A stretch of DNA of 64,000 nt from Guillardia theta CCMP2712. Its lineage: Eukaryota > Cryptophyceae > Pyrenomonadales > Geminigeraceae. The stretch lies in the NCBI RefSeq assembly GCF_000315625.1, contig NW_005434663.1, positions 1-64,000 on the forward strand. Direction: 5' to 3'. A model generated the notes under the pieces. That model ran no database searches. It was not told the origin of the DNA and saw only the letters and a list, made by a program, of their open reading frames with translations. Shown piece after piece: positions 1-8,681 of the stretch. Both the position numbers and the translations under genes were made by a program. Each line of letters starts with the position of its first letter. Positions within the stretch are counted from its first letter, which is position 1.

Positions 1-867
1 TTTGTGGACTTGCTGGCCTGGCGCCCCAGCGACCAGCATGCGCTGCGCAGCGGCGTGGAGTTGGACCGCTGCAAGGGACTGGCGCAGCAGCTGATAGCGA
101 TAGACGGCAGCTATCTCAGCCGTTGTCATGCCGCCCAAGGTTAGCAGGGGAGTCAGCTCTGCCAAGCTGCCCCCTTTGCCCCAGGGTCCTCTCTTGGCTC
201 GAATCTTGAAAGATCGATCGTGCACGATGCTCACATGTACAGCTGTGAACTTGCGACCATCGATCGCGAAGTCCTCTCTTCCCTGCCAGAGCTTCTCCGC
301 TTGTGCATTGCGGAGGAAGGAAACAGTCACCGGGATCTCTCCAGCACTCGCTATCTCGGGTCTATACGGAGCCTTCCACATGATTGCTTTACTCTCTTGC
401 ACTGAGTCTACGATCAGTCCAATCTCTTCGAATTTCTTCTTCAACTTTTCTTCATGGTTGACATACACCGAGGAGATGCCCAGGAGAGTCATGGAGATGA
501 AGGAAGTTACCTCGTTGCCTGCTGAGGCGGTGTATGTCTCGACCTTCTCCTTCTTGGCTTCCTCAATCTGCTGCATAAACCACTCTCTGGATGCGTCACT
601 CCATCCAGTCATCGCTTCTTGCAGAAGCTCACGTCGTGCCTGCTGACATGTCGAGCGGATGGCTTCTGCGATAGCGTCGGGGGTGCATCCCTCCACAGCC
701 TTGCAAGCCTGGGCTGTCCTGCTGTTCGGATAACGCTTCGCGAAGCTCTTCACCCTCTCGACGAGATCAGCTTCGAGGACAGAGGCATCCACAAGTCCGC
801 TCTGCGTGTATTGGCATGATCTCCGATACAGCAGGTTGCGAACATTTTCATCATACTGAAGAACCAT
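1..867 (-). CDS. LINE ORF1-like protein, unit I, partial (runs off window)
   Basis: Minus-strand frame beginning at ATG 867-865 and open to the window edge. It aligns by eye along its whole length with the ORF1 of unit II and the decayed copy in unit III. Shared landmarks are NLLYRRSCQYTQ, the NSRTAQACKA segment, SFISMTLLGISS, GLIVDSVQ, WKAPYRPEI and VSFLRNAQAEKLW. The last resembles part of an RRM-like fold, as is common in LINE ORF1 proteins; that reading is weak. There is no stop between this ORF and the retrotransposon tail upstream (868-3081), so it may be the end of one polyprotein or a head-to-tail neighbour fused in frame. The C-terminus is outside the window. Confidence 0.75.
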   Translation of the reverse strand, partial: MVLQYDENVRNLLYRRSCQYTQSGLVDASVLEADLVERVKSFAKRYPNSRTAQACKAVEGCTPDAIAEAIRSTCQQARRELLQEAMTGWSDASREWFMQQIEEAKKEKVETYTASAGNEVTSFISMTLLGISSVYVNHEEKLKKKFEEIGLIVDSVQESKAIMWKAPYRPEIASAGEIPVTVSFLRNAQAEKLWQGREDFAIDGRKFTAVHVSIVHDRSFKIRAKRGPWGKGGSLAELTPLLTLGGMTTAEIAAVYRYQLLRQSLAAVQLHAAAQRMLVAGAPGQQVHK

Positions 868-3081
868 ACTTAGAAAGCTATTTGAAGTATACAAACCTCT
901 CGCTTGCAGCTTCCTTGGCGCCCTGGCGGCTTCCCCTACACCTGGCAGGGAGCCATGCACCTCCAGCAGTTGCTTGATTGCTGCTGTCTTGATGCTTTCC
1001 CATTCCGTGTCTTCCACCCTTAGTACCCTGAAATTCTCATGCCATTCCCTTTCCATGATCGATCCTTTCACTCCTGCTATGAATGTTGCTTGTTCAACTT
1101 CATGGTCAGGGAGCAGAGCTGTGATTTCTGCTCTTAGAGCGGCATATTTCTCTTCTTTTTCCTGAAATTTCTTCTTCAGGCATTCCAGGCTTGTTTGTTC
1201 GACTCCGTCATATTCCGATGTCCTTGCGAATTCAATGATGACGATGCGTTTGATGTTTGTAAAGTAGCAGCAACCGTCTGGTATCCATTGTCCTTCTTGG
1301 TGCATGGAAGTCCCCATCGCTTCCATCACGATGCGCATTGGAGTTTCCCACCATGTAGTGACCTGTAGCCTTTGTTTCCTCCAACTCTGCTGCAGTCTTA
1401 CCTTGATCTTCTTCATGACTTGATTGTGTGCTTGTTGGATCATTGCTTGAAACTGCCGACATGCCAGCTGAATATGCCCCCAGGTTTCTTCTCGGTCTGG
1501 ACAGTGGGGGCAGCATGATGAGTTAGTCTTCCCCCATTGAAAGAGCTTCTTCCTCGTCGGTGCTGAGAAGGTTATCGCTTGGATAGCTGTTCGCGTAACT
1601 GAACCCAGGCTTTGTCTTAGCGCTTTGCCTAAGAGATTTCTTCCCACATGCATTTCGAGCATGAACTTCTCTGTCAAGGTGAGGTCTCCCGCTCGAATCC
1701 TTGCCACCATTGTCTGTTGTCTGATAATGTAGTCCCATTTCTTCAAGCGATCGAATCCTGATGTAGGATTTTCTTCTCCTGCAATGATGAATTCCATTGG
1801 GCTATCGTAGATTGCTTTCTCCCATCCCGAGGCAACTGTTTGTTTCCCTTGCTTGGCCAATTCTTTGGCCTCTTGAATGTGTCTCTGAGATTCTTTTGCT
1901 AGTTGGAGTCGGATCCTGATTCCCCTTCCTTCGAGTTTCTTCATGCAAGTGAGTAACCGATCATGTAAGTCCTCCAGCAGTTCGTCTTCGTATCGCATGG
2001 TATCCATTCGCAACGTATTTGTCATAAAGCGGTGGAAACGTGTGGACTGGTACATTATAGTGACTTGATTTCCCCTTTTGATTTGTATTCCTTCCTCAAG
2101 GACATGTTGCAGAAGTAAGCCAATTGCGATTGTGTTCGCTCGGATGATGCTGCACTTCCCATTGATTTTCATCCCTCCTCCTGACGTCATCTCTTTTTGT
2201 TGGAGAACATATCCTATTCGCATGGATCTGTTTTTTCTGCCCTGTGTGATGTCTCCTTCAATAGCTGCTGGGAAATGCCTTCCGCCTTGATGATTGCTGC
2301 GCGGCTGGATCTGATCCCTTCGTCTGTTACACAGCTCCTCATACGTTGGGAGGATGTTGTCCTGAAGCTGGACTCGTAAGTATGTTGGGAGTGTGTGCCT
2401 AACTAGTATCCATAACTCCTCTGCAGTCTTCATCAAACACCTATTCCCTGTTTGCCAGAAGTTTGCTGCATAAGCTATTTGAGCGCCTTTCGGGACCCGG
2501 CTGATAATTTCAAAACCTTCTGGTATCTCATCAATGTAATTCTTCCATCCTATCAGAATGACATGTATTGTATCCAGGATTTGTTCACGAAATCTCTTTT
2601 GTTTGTCCATCCAAACCACCACTCTGTGCAGTTCCCTTGCTCTCTTCTTGTCCAGAGCCTGGGGATGTGTGTGTAGGGTAGGCCAGTTACGAAATGTACT
2701 GATGTCGCATGCTGTAATCTCTGCTAGATGTTGTAAAAACTCGTATGCCAATGGTTGTGTTGTTTCTTGGCGAACCTCTGATACTACCTCCTCGAGTTGT
2801 TGCCACCATGTTGTAGCTTCTGTTTCGCCGTCGTCCAATGCATTAACTATTTCCAGCAGCAGATGTATGCTTTGATTGCAGTCTCTTCGGTTATTACCGT
2901 CCTCTTCCCTTGTTGCAGATGCGAAGGGAGCCGAGTCCAGTGACGCTTCCAACCATTCTATTGGTGGATCCACGGTCTTGCTTTCTTCAATTTGAGATCG
3001 CTCAAAGATGGCTATGTTCCCTTGAACTTTGAAAGGTAATTGCTTGTAGTGTAACAGAATCTTTCTTGCTGATTCCCTCCT
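868..3081 (-). CDS. LINE ORF2 C-terminal part: degenerate RNase H, CCHC knuckle, nuclease-like tail
   Basis: The frame is open from 3081, just after two stops at 3087-3082, down to position 1. An RNase H-like stretch lies at about 2290-1800: AAIEGDI, SIIRANTIAIGLLL (where active enzymes have AE), VTIMYQST (normally TDS) and IQEAKELAKQG (normally NE.ADELAK). Catalytic positions look replaced, so activity is doubtful. After the ARIRAGDLTL segment comes a LINE-type zinc knuckle, CPHCPDREETWGHIQLAC (C-x2-C-x8-H-x4-C), at about 1509-1456. Next comes a module with IVIIEFARTSEYD and spaced lysines before EEKYAAL (about 1245-1130), like the conserved segment after the knuckle in many protist LINEs. 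It is the continuation of the reverse transcriptase ORF in another frame, so a frameshift lies near 3050-3085. Confidence 0.8.
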
Positions 3082-5630
3082 TCATCATAACAGGTGGGGT
3101 CATGTTGGAGCCACCGCCTCAAAATTACCCGGGTACAAGCCTTCGTATTCGTTTCCTCTCTCCCTTGGTCCGGTCTGGCTAGTTTCTTGTGTGGCTGAAG
3201 TTCATGTGGGCTAGCCTCCCTTTTTCCTTTCCTTCTCTTGTTTAGAGGCTTCCCCTCCTCCCTGGCTGGCCTTCTTCTCTTCCCTGTTCCTGCCTGCTCA
3301 AGTCCGAGTTTTGCCCAGATGACATTCGCTTGCAGATATTGTGCAAGGATTTCTTCTGCTTGTTCCCTTTGCTTTGGGAATGGCCAGAGTCGGATGGGCA
3401 GGTGCAGGGAGATGCCCTCGGTATCTGGGACGGGTAAGACACTTGTCATGGAGTGGAAGCCTACTTGGGGCAGTAGTCTCCATGCCTTTGCAAAACTCTC
3501 CCAGCCTTGCCGAGCAGGAGATGTAGGTAGGGAGTTTTCTCCGGACAGCAGGGAGTTTTCTTCTGAGAGCATCTTGTCCTCCAGGTCATGTAAGATGGCT
3601 ATTGTCCCCGGTTTCATCTTGCTTTCAATCATTTCCCAACTGATGGTGGTCTGCATTTTTTCCGCTATCCAGATTGCGAGTCTCTCCGGTCCTCTTATCT
3701 CTTCGTTCTCTTTGAGTCTGCCCGATCTGATTTCTCGTTGTAGCTGGTTTATTGTTTGACACCCCCATTGGTTGCACCATGATGTTAGTTTGTGGATCAG
3801 ACTGCTTTTGATATCATCATCCACCCTGCATTTCTTATTCGTTTCTTTCTCTAGATACCGAATCGCCGCCCTTCCCAAGATGGGTGCTGGATGGGGGAGT
3901 TGGAGGCCTCCTTTGTCCCAAGGTAGGTGAAAGATAGCGTTGCTTGTACTCTTGCTCAATCCCATAGCTCTTTTGAATGCTCTGGTCCAGAGGGTATCTA
4001 AGGTTTGTAAGTCTGACCAAGACCAGCTCACCAGTACCGCCGAGTATCTAAAGATATTGACGATGCCTACCTTCACCAGGTAATATTTTTGGGCTGCCGA
4101 GTAAGCAGATGATTCAATCAGCTTTGTCAGTTCTTTTGTCTTCTCCAAGATGTGTTCTTTCTCTCCCCACGTGAAGGGGCAGGTGTGCGCCTTGTTGCCT
4201 CTTCCTCCTGGTCTCCACAAGCTGATCCGGATCCCTAGATATTTGAACCATTTTGTCGGTGGTAGGTTCACAAACTCCTTGTCGAAGAACTTGATGGTCT
4301 GTGTTCCTGGGATCTCCCTTCTTAGCCGATAATCAAAGCTGGTGATTTCAGATTTCTTCGTGTTCAGTTCTAATCCACTCCATCGACAGAATCGCTCTAC
4401 CACTTGGACAAGCGTTTTCATCTCTCTCACTGAATGTGCTATCAGGACAAGGTCGTCTGCAAATGACAGATTATTAGGGTGTTGAGTTGCAATCTCGTCT
4501 TGTTGTTGATCAAGTTGTTTGGACAAGATGCTGAGCAGAAGATTTGTTTTTGGCGGACTTGCGGGGCTGCCTTGGGGTAATCCTCTGAGAAGTGGGATGG
4601 CTGCTGTTTCGAACCTCTCTGTCTGAATTTGCAGCGCTATCCCTTGGCTACAACTGATTGCGACGTCTACATCACACTGGTGAAAGCCATATACTTCCAT
4701 GATTTTTGCAATGGATTCGACTGCCACATTGTTAAAGAAGTTTGCAAAGTCGAGGTACAGCAGGATGAGGTCGTGTTGATTACTCTGAGCCTCCTCGATG
4801 ATGTTGAGTAGACGATGACCCTGCCTGATCGTTCCTCCCTCTGGTCTGAAACCTTCCTGGTTGTTAGTGAGTAGCTTATGTTTTTCAGCAGCTTTTGCCA
4901 GTCTGTGCGCTATGACTGCCTGGAAGATCCTCGTTATCGAGGAGAGGACGCATATAGGTCTTTGATTCTCCAAGATGTGACATATCTCATTTTTTGGGAG
5001 GAGCCTAACTCTCGCGAGCATCTTTAGTGTTTGCTTGTCTCCGATCAAGGCTCGGCTGATTGTCTTGCCTATTTCCTCCTTTGCACTGTCAGGCAGAGCT
5101 TTCAGAATCTCGTTTGAAATCAAATCCATGCCTGCTGCTTTCCGGTTGGCCAGTTTTTGAATCCATACTTGGATCTCGCCTGGCTCCAGCGGGTAAGCTA
5201 TCTCTACATCCCTGGTCGGGTGTTGATTGATTTGCTCTGGGGGTTCGAAGTCCGGTGGTTTGACGGAAGTCAGTGATTGACAGCTTTTGCAGAAGAAGAG
5301 GATTGATGCTTCTTCGTTTTTCTGGCTTTTGTCATATAACGGAATCAGTCGTCCTTTTGTTTGACATTCAGCTCTTGCACAGGTTCCGTTCATGGTACAT
5401 CCGTTGACTGCAAAGAAGGTTGCCGTGTGGGTTTCATCTTCTAGATCTCTTGCCAATCTCATGGGGAGGAATTGCTCGATGTTTTTGTATCCTTCCAGGC
5501 GCCACCCTCCTGGCTGTGTGATCAGTCCTCGGATGATGGGTACGATTGCGTGTGCAGGCGCCAGAGTTATGAACAGCTTTTGTGTCAGTGTTGCCTGGTT
5601 CCTCGCCCCGAGAACCTCGACGTGCAGCAT
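3012..5630 (-). CDS. LINE reverse transcriptase region of ORF2
   Basis: An 872-residue frame with the order of a non-LTR reverse transcriptase. It shows RPICVLSSITRIFQAVIAHR, NNQEGFRPEGGTIRQGH, LILLYLDFANFFNNV (motif A, catalytic D), GLPQGSPASPPKTNLLL, and LSFADDLVLIAHS (motif C, FADD in place of YXDD). After that come GLELNTKKSEI and FKYLGIRI. It copies element RNA into DNA at the nick made by the endonuclease. Its N-terminus overlaps the endonuclease frame by 197 bases in another frame, and its C-terminal 24 residues are out of frame with the RNase H/CCHC tail. Either two compensating indels have occurred in one ancestral ORF2, or frameshifting is programmed. The first is simpler, because endonuclease and tail share a frame. 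Confidence 0.92.
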   Translation of the reverse strand: MLHVEVLGARNQATLTQKLFITLAPAHAIVPIIRGLITQPGGWRLEGYKNIEQFLPMRLARDLEDETHTATFFAVNGCTMNGTCARAECQTKGRLIPLYDKSQKNEEASILFFCKSCQSLTSVKPPDFEPPEQINQHPTRDVEIAYPLEPGEIQVWIQKLANRKAAGMDLISNEILKALPDSAKEEIGKTISRALIGDKQTLKMLARVRLLPKNEICHILENQRPICVLSSITRIFQAVIAHRLAKAAEKHKLLTNNQEGFRPEGGTIRQGHRLLNIIEEAQSNQHDLILLYLDFANFFNNVAVESIAKIMEVYGFHQCDVDVAISCSQGIALQIQTERFETAAIPLLRGLPQGSPASPPKTNLLLSILSKQLDQQQDEIATQHPNNLSFADDLVLIAHSVREMKTLVQVVERFCRWSGLELNTKKSEITSFDYRLRREIPGTQTIKFFDKEFVNLPPTKWFKYLGIRISLWRPGGRGNKAHTCPFTWGEKEHILEKTKELTKLIESSAYSAAQKYYLVKVGIVNIFRYSAVLVSWSWSDLQTLDTLWTRAFKRAMGLSKSTSNAIFHLPWDKGGLQLPHPAPILGRAAIRYLEKETNKKCRVDDDIKSSLIHKLTSWCNQWGCQTINQLQREIRSGRLKENEEIRGPERLAIWIAEKMQTTISWEMIESKMKPGTIAILHDLEDKMLSEENSLLSGENSLPTSPARQGWESFAKAWRLLPQVGFHSMTSVLPVPDTEGISLHLPIRLWPFPKQREQAEEILAQYLQANVIWAKLGLEQAGTGKRRRPAREEGKPLNKRRKGKREASPHELQPHKKLARPDQGREETNTKACTRVILRRWLQHDPTCYDEGGNQQERFCYTTSNYLSKFKGT

Positions 5631-7728
5631 GGTTTGATGTCTTGCACTCCAAAAGGTTTTGCTTGATTCTTTGGAGTTGTTCTGGAGGAATGTCTCGATT
5701 AACGGGTTCAGTTCTTGAAGATATGCTGTCTCCGGCTGTTGCAGCGCTGGCTGGAGATCTCTCCATGACGTTGTTTGGGTGGCACTTCTCTGGCAGTTGA
5801 CTCAGCATTGGGGCTTTGGGCTTAAAGTCTGACTTCTTGCCCATTGCATTTTGAGACTCTTTACTCCCTATCGTGCCCAAGCGTCTTCTTCGTTCTTCGC
5901 ATGTTTTCAGGAATATCTCTTGGTCTTGTGCTGCGCAGATCTCCTTGAATTTGGTCATATTCTCTCTTATTTCTGCATGTAAGCTCGACTCCTTGTGTGC
6001 GCGATCAATAAAGTCTGGAATTTCTGAAGCGTTTCTTAAGTCCTTGTGAAGTTGCTTGATTTTGCGCTTCAGATCCATCTGAATTTTGGATGCATGTCTT
6101 TTCCCGCTGGAGCCTCGTAGCGGAATTTCCTTGATGGGGAGGGCTGTTGTTATCAATTCGAGAATGTCGCAATCTTGATGTAGAGCTTGTGCCGCTTTTA
6201 TCTTCTCATCAAGTGCTATTGCCCATTCCACGCCTAGTCTTCCCGATAGCTTGTCCATCTCGACCACCCTTTTCTTTCGTCGAGGGGTTGCTTCTCGATC
6301 CCTCCTTTGCGGGAGGATTTCAATCTTTGGGATGGCTTGCTTACCCTCAGCATCGAGAGAGCTCACATTCACTACAAGTGCTCTGTGGTCGACTGCGGCT
6401 CCTATGATGCAATCCTCTGCGGTCTGCGATATTAAGCTTACTGTGCGAGATGGATGGTGTAATGCAAAGACATGATCCAGTTTTGCTTGGTGATGACCCT
6501 GCTTGTACCATGTGGAGAAGGTGAAGTGCGTGCTGCTTCTGCTCATCTTCTCGCAAGTGACCATCTGGGATCGTCCAAGTTCGTTTAAGCCTTGTTCCAT
6601 TCTCTCATCTGCACGGTGCATACTCGATTTGCTCCCGTATCCGACTCTCATGGGGATCTCTGGATGTTGTCGAGATGCATTGAAGTCGCCTCCTATGATG
6701 GTGAGCTTGACACTTGGCTCCGTCTTGAGCATCTGGCTCAGCGTTGCCCACATCTCGTCTTGATCCTCCCCTTGCGCTGCAGTAGGAAAGTGGGTGTTAC
6801 AGATCCCTATCGGTTCTTTTTTTCCGATCTGTAAAAGTTGTATTCTTTTTTGGAGATTCTGCTCTTCCAACATGTCAGCGCGGCGGCAGAGCAGGGGGGA
6901 GGGACGAGGGAGAAGGTCCGCATGTACTAGCGTCACAAGGCGAAGATCACTCTTACCCTTTCTCCCCTCCCCTGCACCTTTCGTCATGAACACTCGGTAG
7001 CATCCCCATTCTTTCTTGATCATCATTCGGAGATCTGCCTCCTTTCGTTTTCCCCCGACCAAAACTTCTTGAAGTAGCACGACTGTTGGTTGATATGTTT
7101 CAATCAGGTATCCTAGGATGTGTTTCAGCACAAATTGACTGCATCCATTGACATTGTGAGAAATGATGTTGCCAGGGGCGTTGTCCTTCCTGTGCGTTTC
7201 CACCCATGCTGATTGCACTGACCTGTCGGTGGTAGTCGTGGGTGGTTTGCTGCCTGCTGGTAGGATTTGCTCCTCCGCCCCCGTTGCCCATTGAAGGTGA
7301 GACGAGTTCCCATCTTGCATCTTTGTTGGGCCTGGTAGCTCCTCCTCTCCCCTTGTCTCCTTGTCGTTCTTCGAGATTGGCGCTGTGTGCATTGCTTGTG
7401 GCGGAGGAGGTGGCTGGAGTGGAGAGACGGGGCATGAAGCAGGAGGTGGGGGAGGGGAGGACGTCAGGATGTCTACCTGTGCTGACCTGTCTTGTAGTTG
7501 CAGGACCGTCGCGGCTATGAGCTTCGTTGATCCTTGTCCTCCTTGCTCCTGCTCGTCTTCCAATCTCTCCTGTAGCCGTGCATCTTCAGATGCCTGGGTC
7601 GCCTGTAGATCGCCTGCGCGTTCTTGGCCGTCTTCTCGCCTTTCCATCCGGTTAGGTATACGTTCCATGGTGAGCTCTGCAGCTTGCCATTCCTTGTAAC
7701 CTGTATCTTGCGCGTGCTGTAGAGCCAT
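5434..7728 (-). CDS. LINE APE-type endonuclease region of ORF2
   Basis: A 764-residue frame. The first 180 residues or so are low-complexity and proline-rich (PPPPPAS, LQPPPPPQ). An exonuclease-endonuclease-phosphatase domain follows: ISHNVNG (N), VVLLQEVLVG (catalytic E), ICNTHF, IIGGDFNAS (D-x-N), KLDHVFAL and AAVDHRALVV (D-H). This is the APE endonuclease that nicks target DNA for target-primed reverse transcription. The rest is basic linker leading towards the reverse transcriptase. The ATG sits inside a 60-base tandem duplication, so a second in-frame ATG exists 60 bases downstream (7668). Confidence 0.9.
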   Translation of the reverse strand: MALQHAQDTGYKEWQAAELTMERIPNRMERREDGQERAGDLQATQASEDARLQERLEDEQEQGGQGSTKLIAATVLQLQDRSAQVDILTSSPPPPPASCPVSPLQPPPPPQAMHTAPISKNDKETRGEEELPGPTKMQDGNSSHLQWATGAEEQILPAGSKPPTTTTDRSVQSAWVETHRKDNAPGNIISHNVNGCSQFVLKHILGYLIETYQPTVVLLQEVLVGGKRKEADLRMMIKKEWGCYRVFMTKGAGEGRKGKSDLRLVTLVHADLLPRPSPLLCRRADMLEEQNLQKRIQLLQIGKKEPIGICNTHFPTAAQGEDQDEMWATLSQMLKTEPSVKLTIIGGDFNASRQHPEIPMRVGYGSKSSMHRADERMEQGLNELGRSQMVTCEKMSRSSTHFTFSTWYKQGHHQAKLDHVFALHHPSRTVSLISQTAEDCIIGAAVDHRALVVNVSSLDAEGKQAIPKIEILPQRRDREATPRRKKRVVEMDKLSGRLGVEWAIALDEKIKAAQALHQDCDILELITTALPIKEIPLRGSSGKRHASKIQMDLKRKIKQLHKDLRNASEIPDFIDRAHKESSLHAEIRENMTKFKEICAAQDQEIFLKTCEERRRRLGTIGSKESQNAMGKKSDFKPKAPMLSQLPEKCHPNNVMERSPASAATAGDSISSRTEPVNRDIPPEQLQRIKQNLLECKTSNHAARRGSRGEEPGNTDTKAVHNSGACTRNRTHHPRTDHTARRVAPGRIQKHRAIPPHEIGKRSRR

Positions 7729-7784
7729 GGTGAGCTCTGCAGCTTGCCATTCCTTGTAACCTGTATCTTGCGCGTGCTGTAGAG
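7665..7784. repeat. 60-base tandem duplication over the endonuclease ORF start
   Basis: Two identical 60-base copies (7665-7724 and 7725-7784), each with a minus-strand ATG. The length is a multiple of three, so the ORF gains 20 residues (starting MALQHAQDTG) without a shift. Confidence 0.95.
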
Positions 7785-7808
7785 CTCATCCAGCAGCAGA
7801 TGTCTTGT

Positions 7809-8681
7809 TCATGCGTGTTTTCCTTCGGGGGGGACGCCTTGTTGCCTCCCTGTGTTGAAGATATCTTGTTGTTGTGTTTTCCTTCGTGTCTGCAGCCCAG
7901 TTGACACACATGCCCTCCATGCCGTGTCGTCACAGTGTTCTTGTTGATCGCTAAGCCCAGTTGACACACATGCCCTCCATGCCGTGTCGTCACAGTGTTC
8001 TTGTTGATCGCTAATTGCCTCGGTGATAATCGTCGCCATGAGTATTCGCTGTGCGCCCCCCAATTGAAACTGTGCCTCCCTTTGGCTTCTGACTGTCCCC
8101 AGGTCTCTCTCAAGGGCCGTGCTAAGCGAGTCGACGATGTGTATTCTTTTTGTGTTAACATCTGCCACGATTAGGATCCAATGATTGCCGTTCTCTACGC
8201 AAGGGAATAAGAATGGTTGAGCTGCCCCGGCTAGCAGTCGTTTTGCTCTCCGTGCCCTTCCCTCCTGATCTCTCAAACCCGCTACTATTCTCGGGAGAAC
8301 AATGGTCCCTCTCTGCAGCCCAAATTGGTTTCTAGTTTGCTCGCTGGCATACCTCGTGCCTTGGAGCCATGCTATTTGAAATCTGTCTTCCGCTGGTTCT
8401 AAATTTCGGTTTACCTCAACGATTAATGCCTCCATAACGTCCTCAGAGAGAAATCCATCTTCTCCTGAGTTGAGCAGCGCCGCTGCTCCGTACTCTCTAT
8501 TGTTTTCCCGTAGACTCCAGGGGATCTCCCCTATCAAGTCGAATGTTTGTATTTTTCTGTTTTTTGGATTCTTTTTGTCATTCTTTTTCTCACCTTCTTG
8601 TCTCTTTCTGCTTGATTCCACCACGCCCTGGTGCCCACTGTCCCACCTGCCCTCAACTCCTCCTCCTCCTCCTGCTTCCAT
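7809..8681 (-). CDS. Ulp1/C48-like cysteine protease ORF inside the LINE
   Basis: A 290-residue frame between ORF1 and the endonuclease. After a basic N-terminus it shows the Ulp1-family layout: DGFLSEDVMEALIVEVNR, TIVLPRIVAGL, then FLFPCVENGNHWILIVADV followed by RIHIVDSLS. That gives the His (GNHW) and Asp (VDS) of the catalytic triad. The expected Gln...Cys segment is represented by DQQEHCDDTAWRACVSTG, present twice because of a 60-base duplication; it is not the usual QxxxDCG, so activity is uncertain. Its ATG overlaps the ORF1 stop codon as TAATG. Ulp1-like proteases deSUMOylate proteins in cells; what one would do for a LINE is unknown. Confidence 0.65.
   Translation of the reverse strand: MEAGGGGGVEGRWDSGHQGVVESSRKRQEGEKKNDKKNPKNRKIQTFDLIGEIPWSLRENNREYGAAALLNSGEDGFLSEDVMEALIVEVNRNLEPAEDRFQIAWLQGTRYASEQTRNQFGLQRGTIVLPRIVAGLRDQEGRARRAKRLLAGAAQPFLFPCVENGNHWILIVADVNTKRIHIVDSLSTALERDLGTVRSQREAQFQLGGAQRILMATIITEAISDQQEHCDDTAWRACVSTGLSDQQEHCDDTAWRACVSTGLQTRRKTQQQDIFNTGRQQGVPPEGKHA
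7894..8013. repeat. 60-base tandem duplication in the protease ORF
   Basis: Copies at 7894-7953 and 7954-8013 appear identical. In frame it doubles the segment around DQQEHCDDTAWRAC, where the nucleophilic cysteine would be expected. Confidence 0.95.

Noticed and set aside
128..646. Plus-strand ORF of 172 codons at the left edge
   Set aside because: Antisense of the LINE ORF1, which is conserved in three copies in the minus-strand frame.
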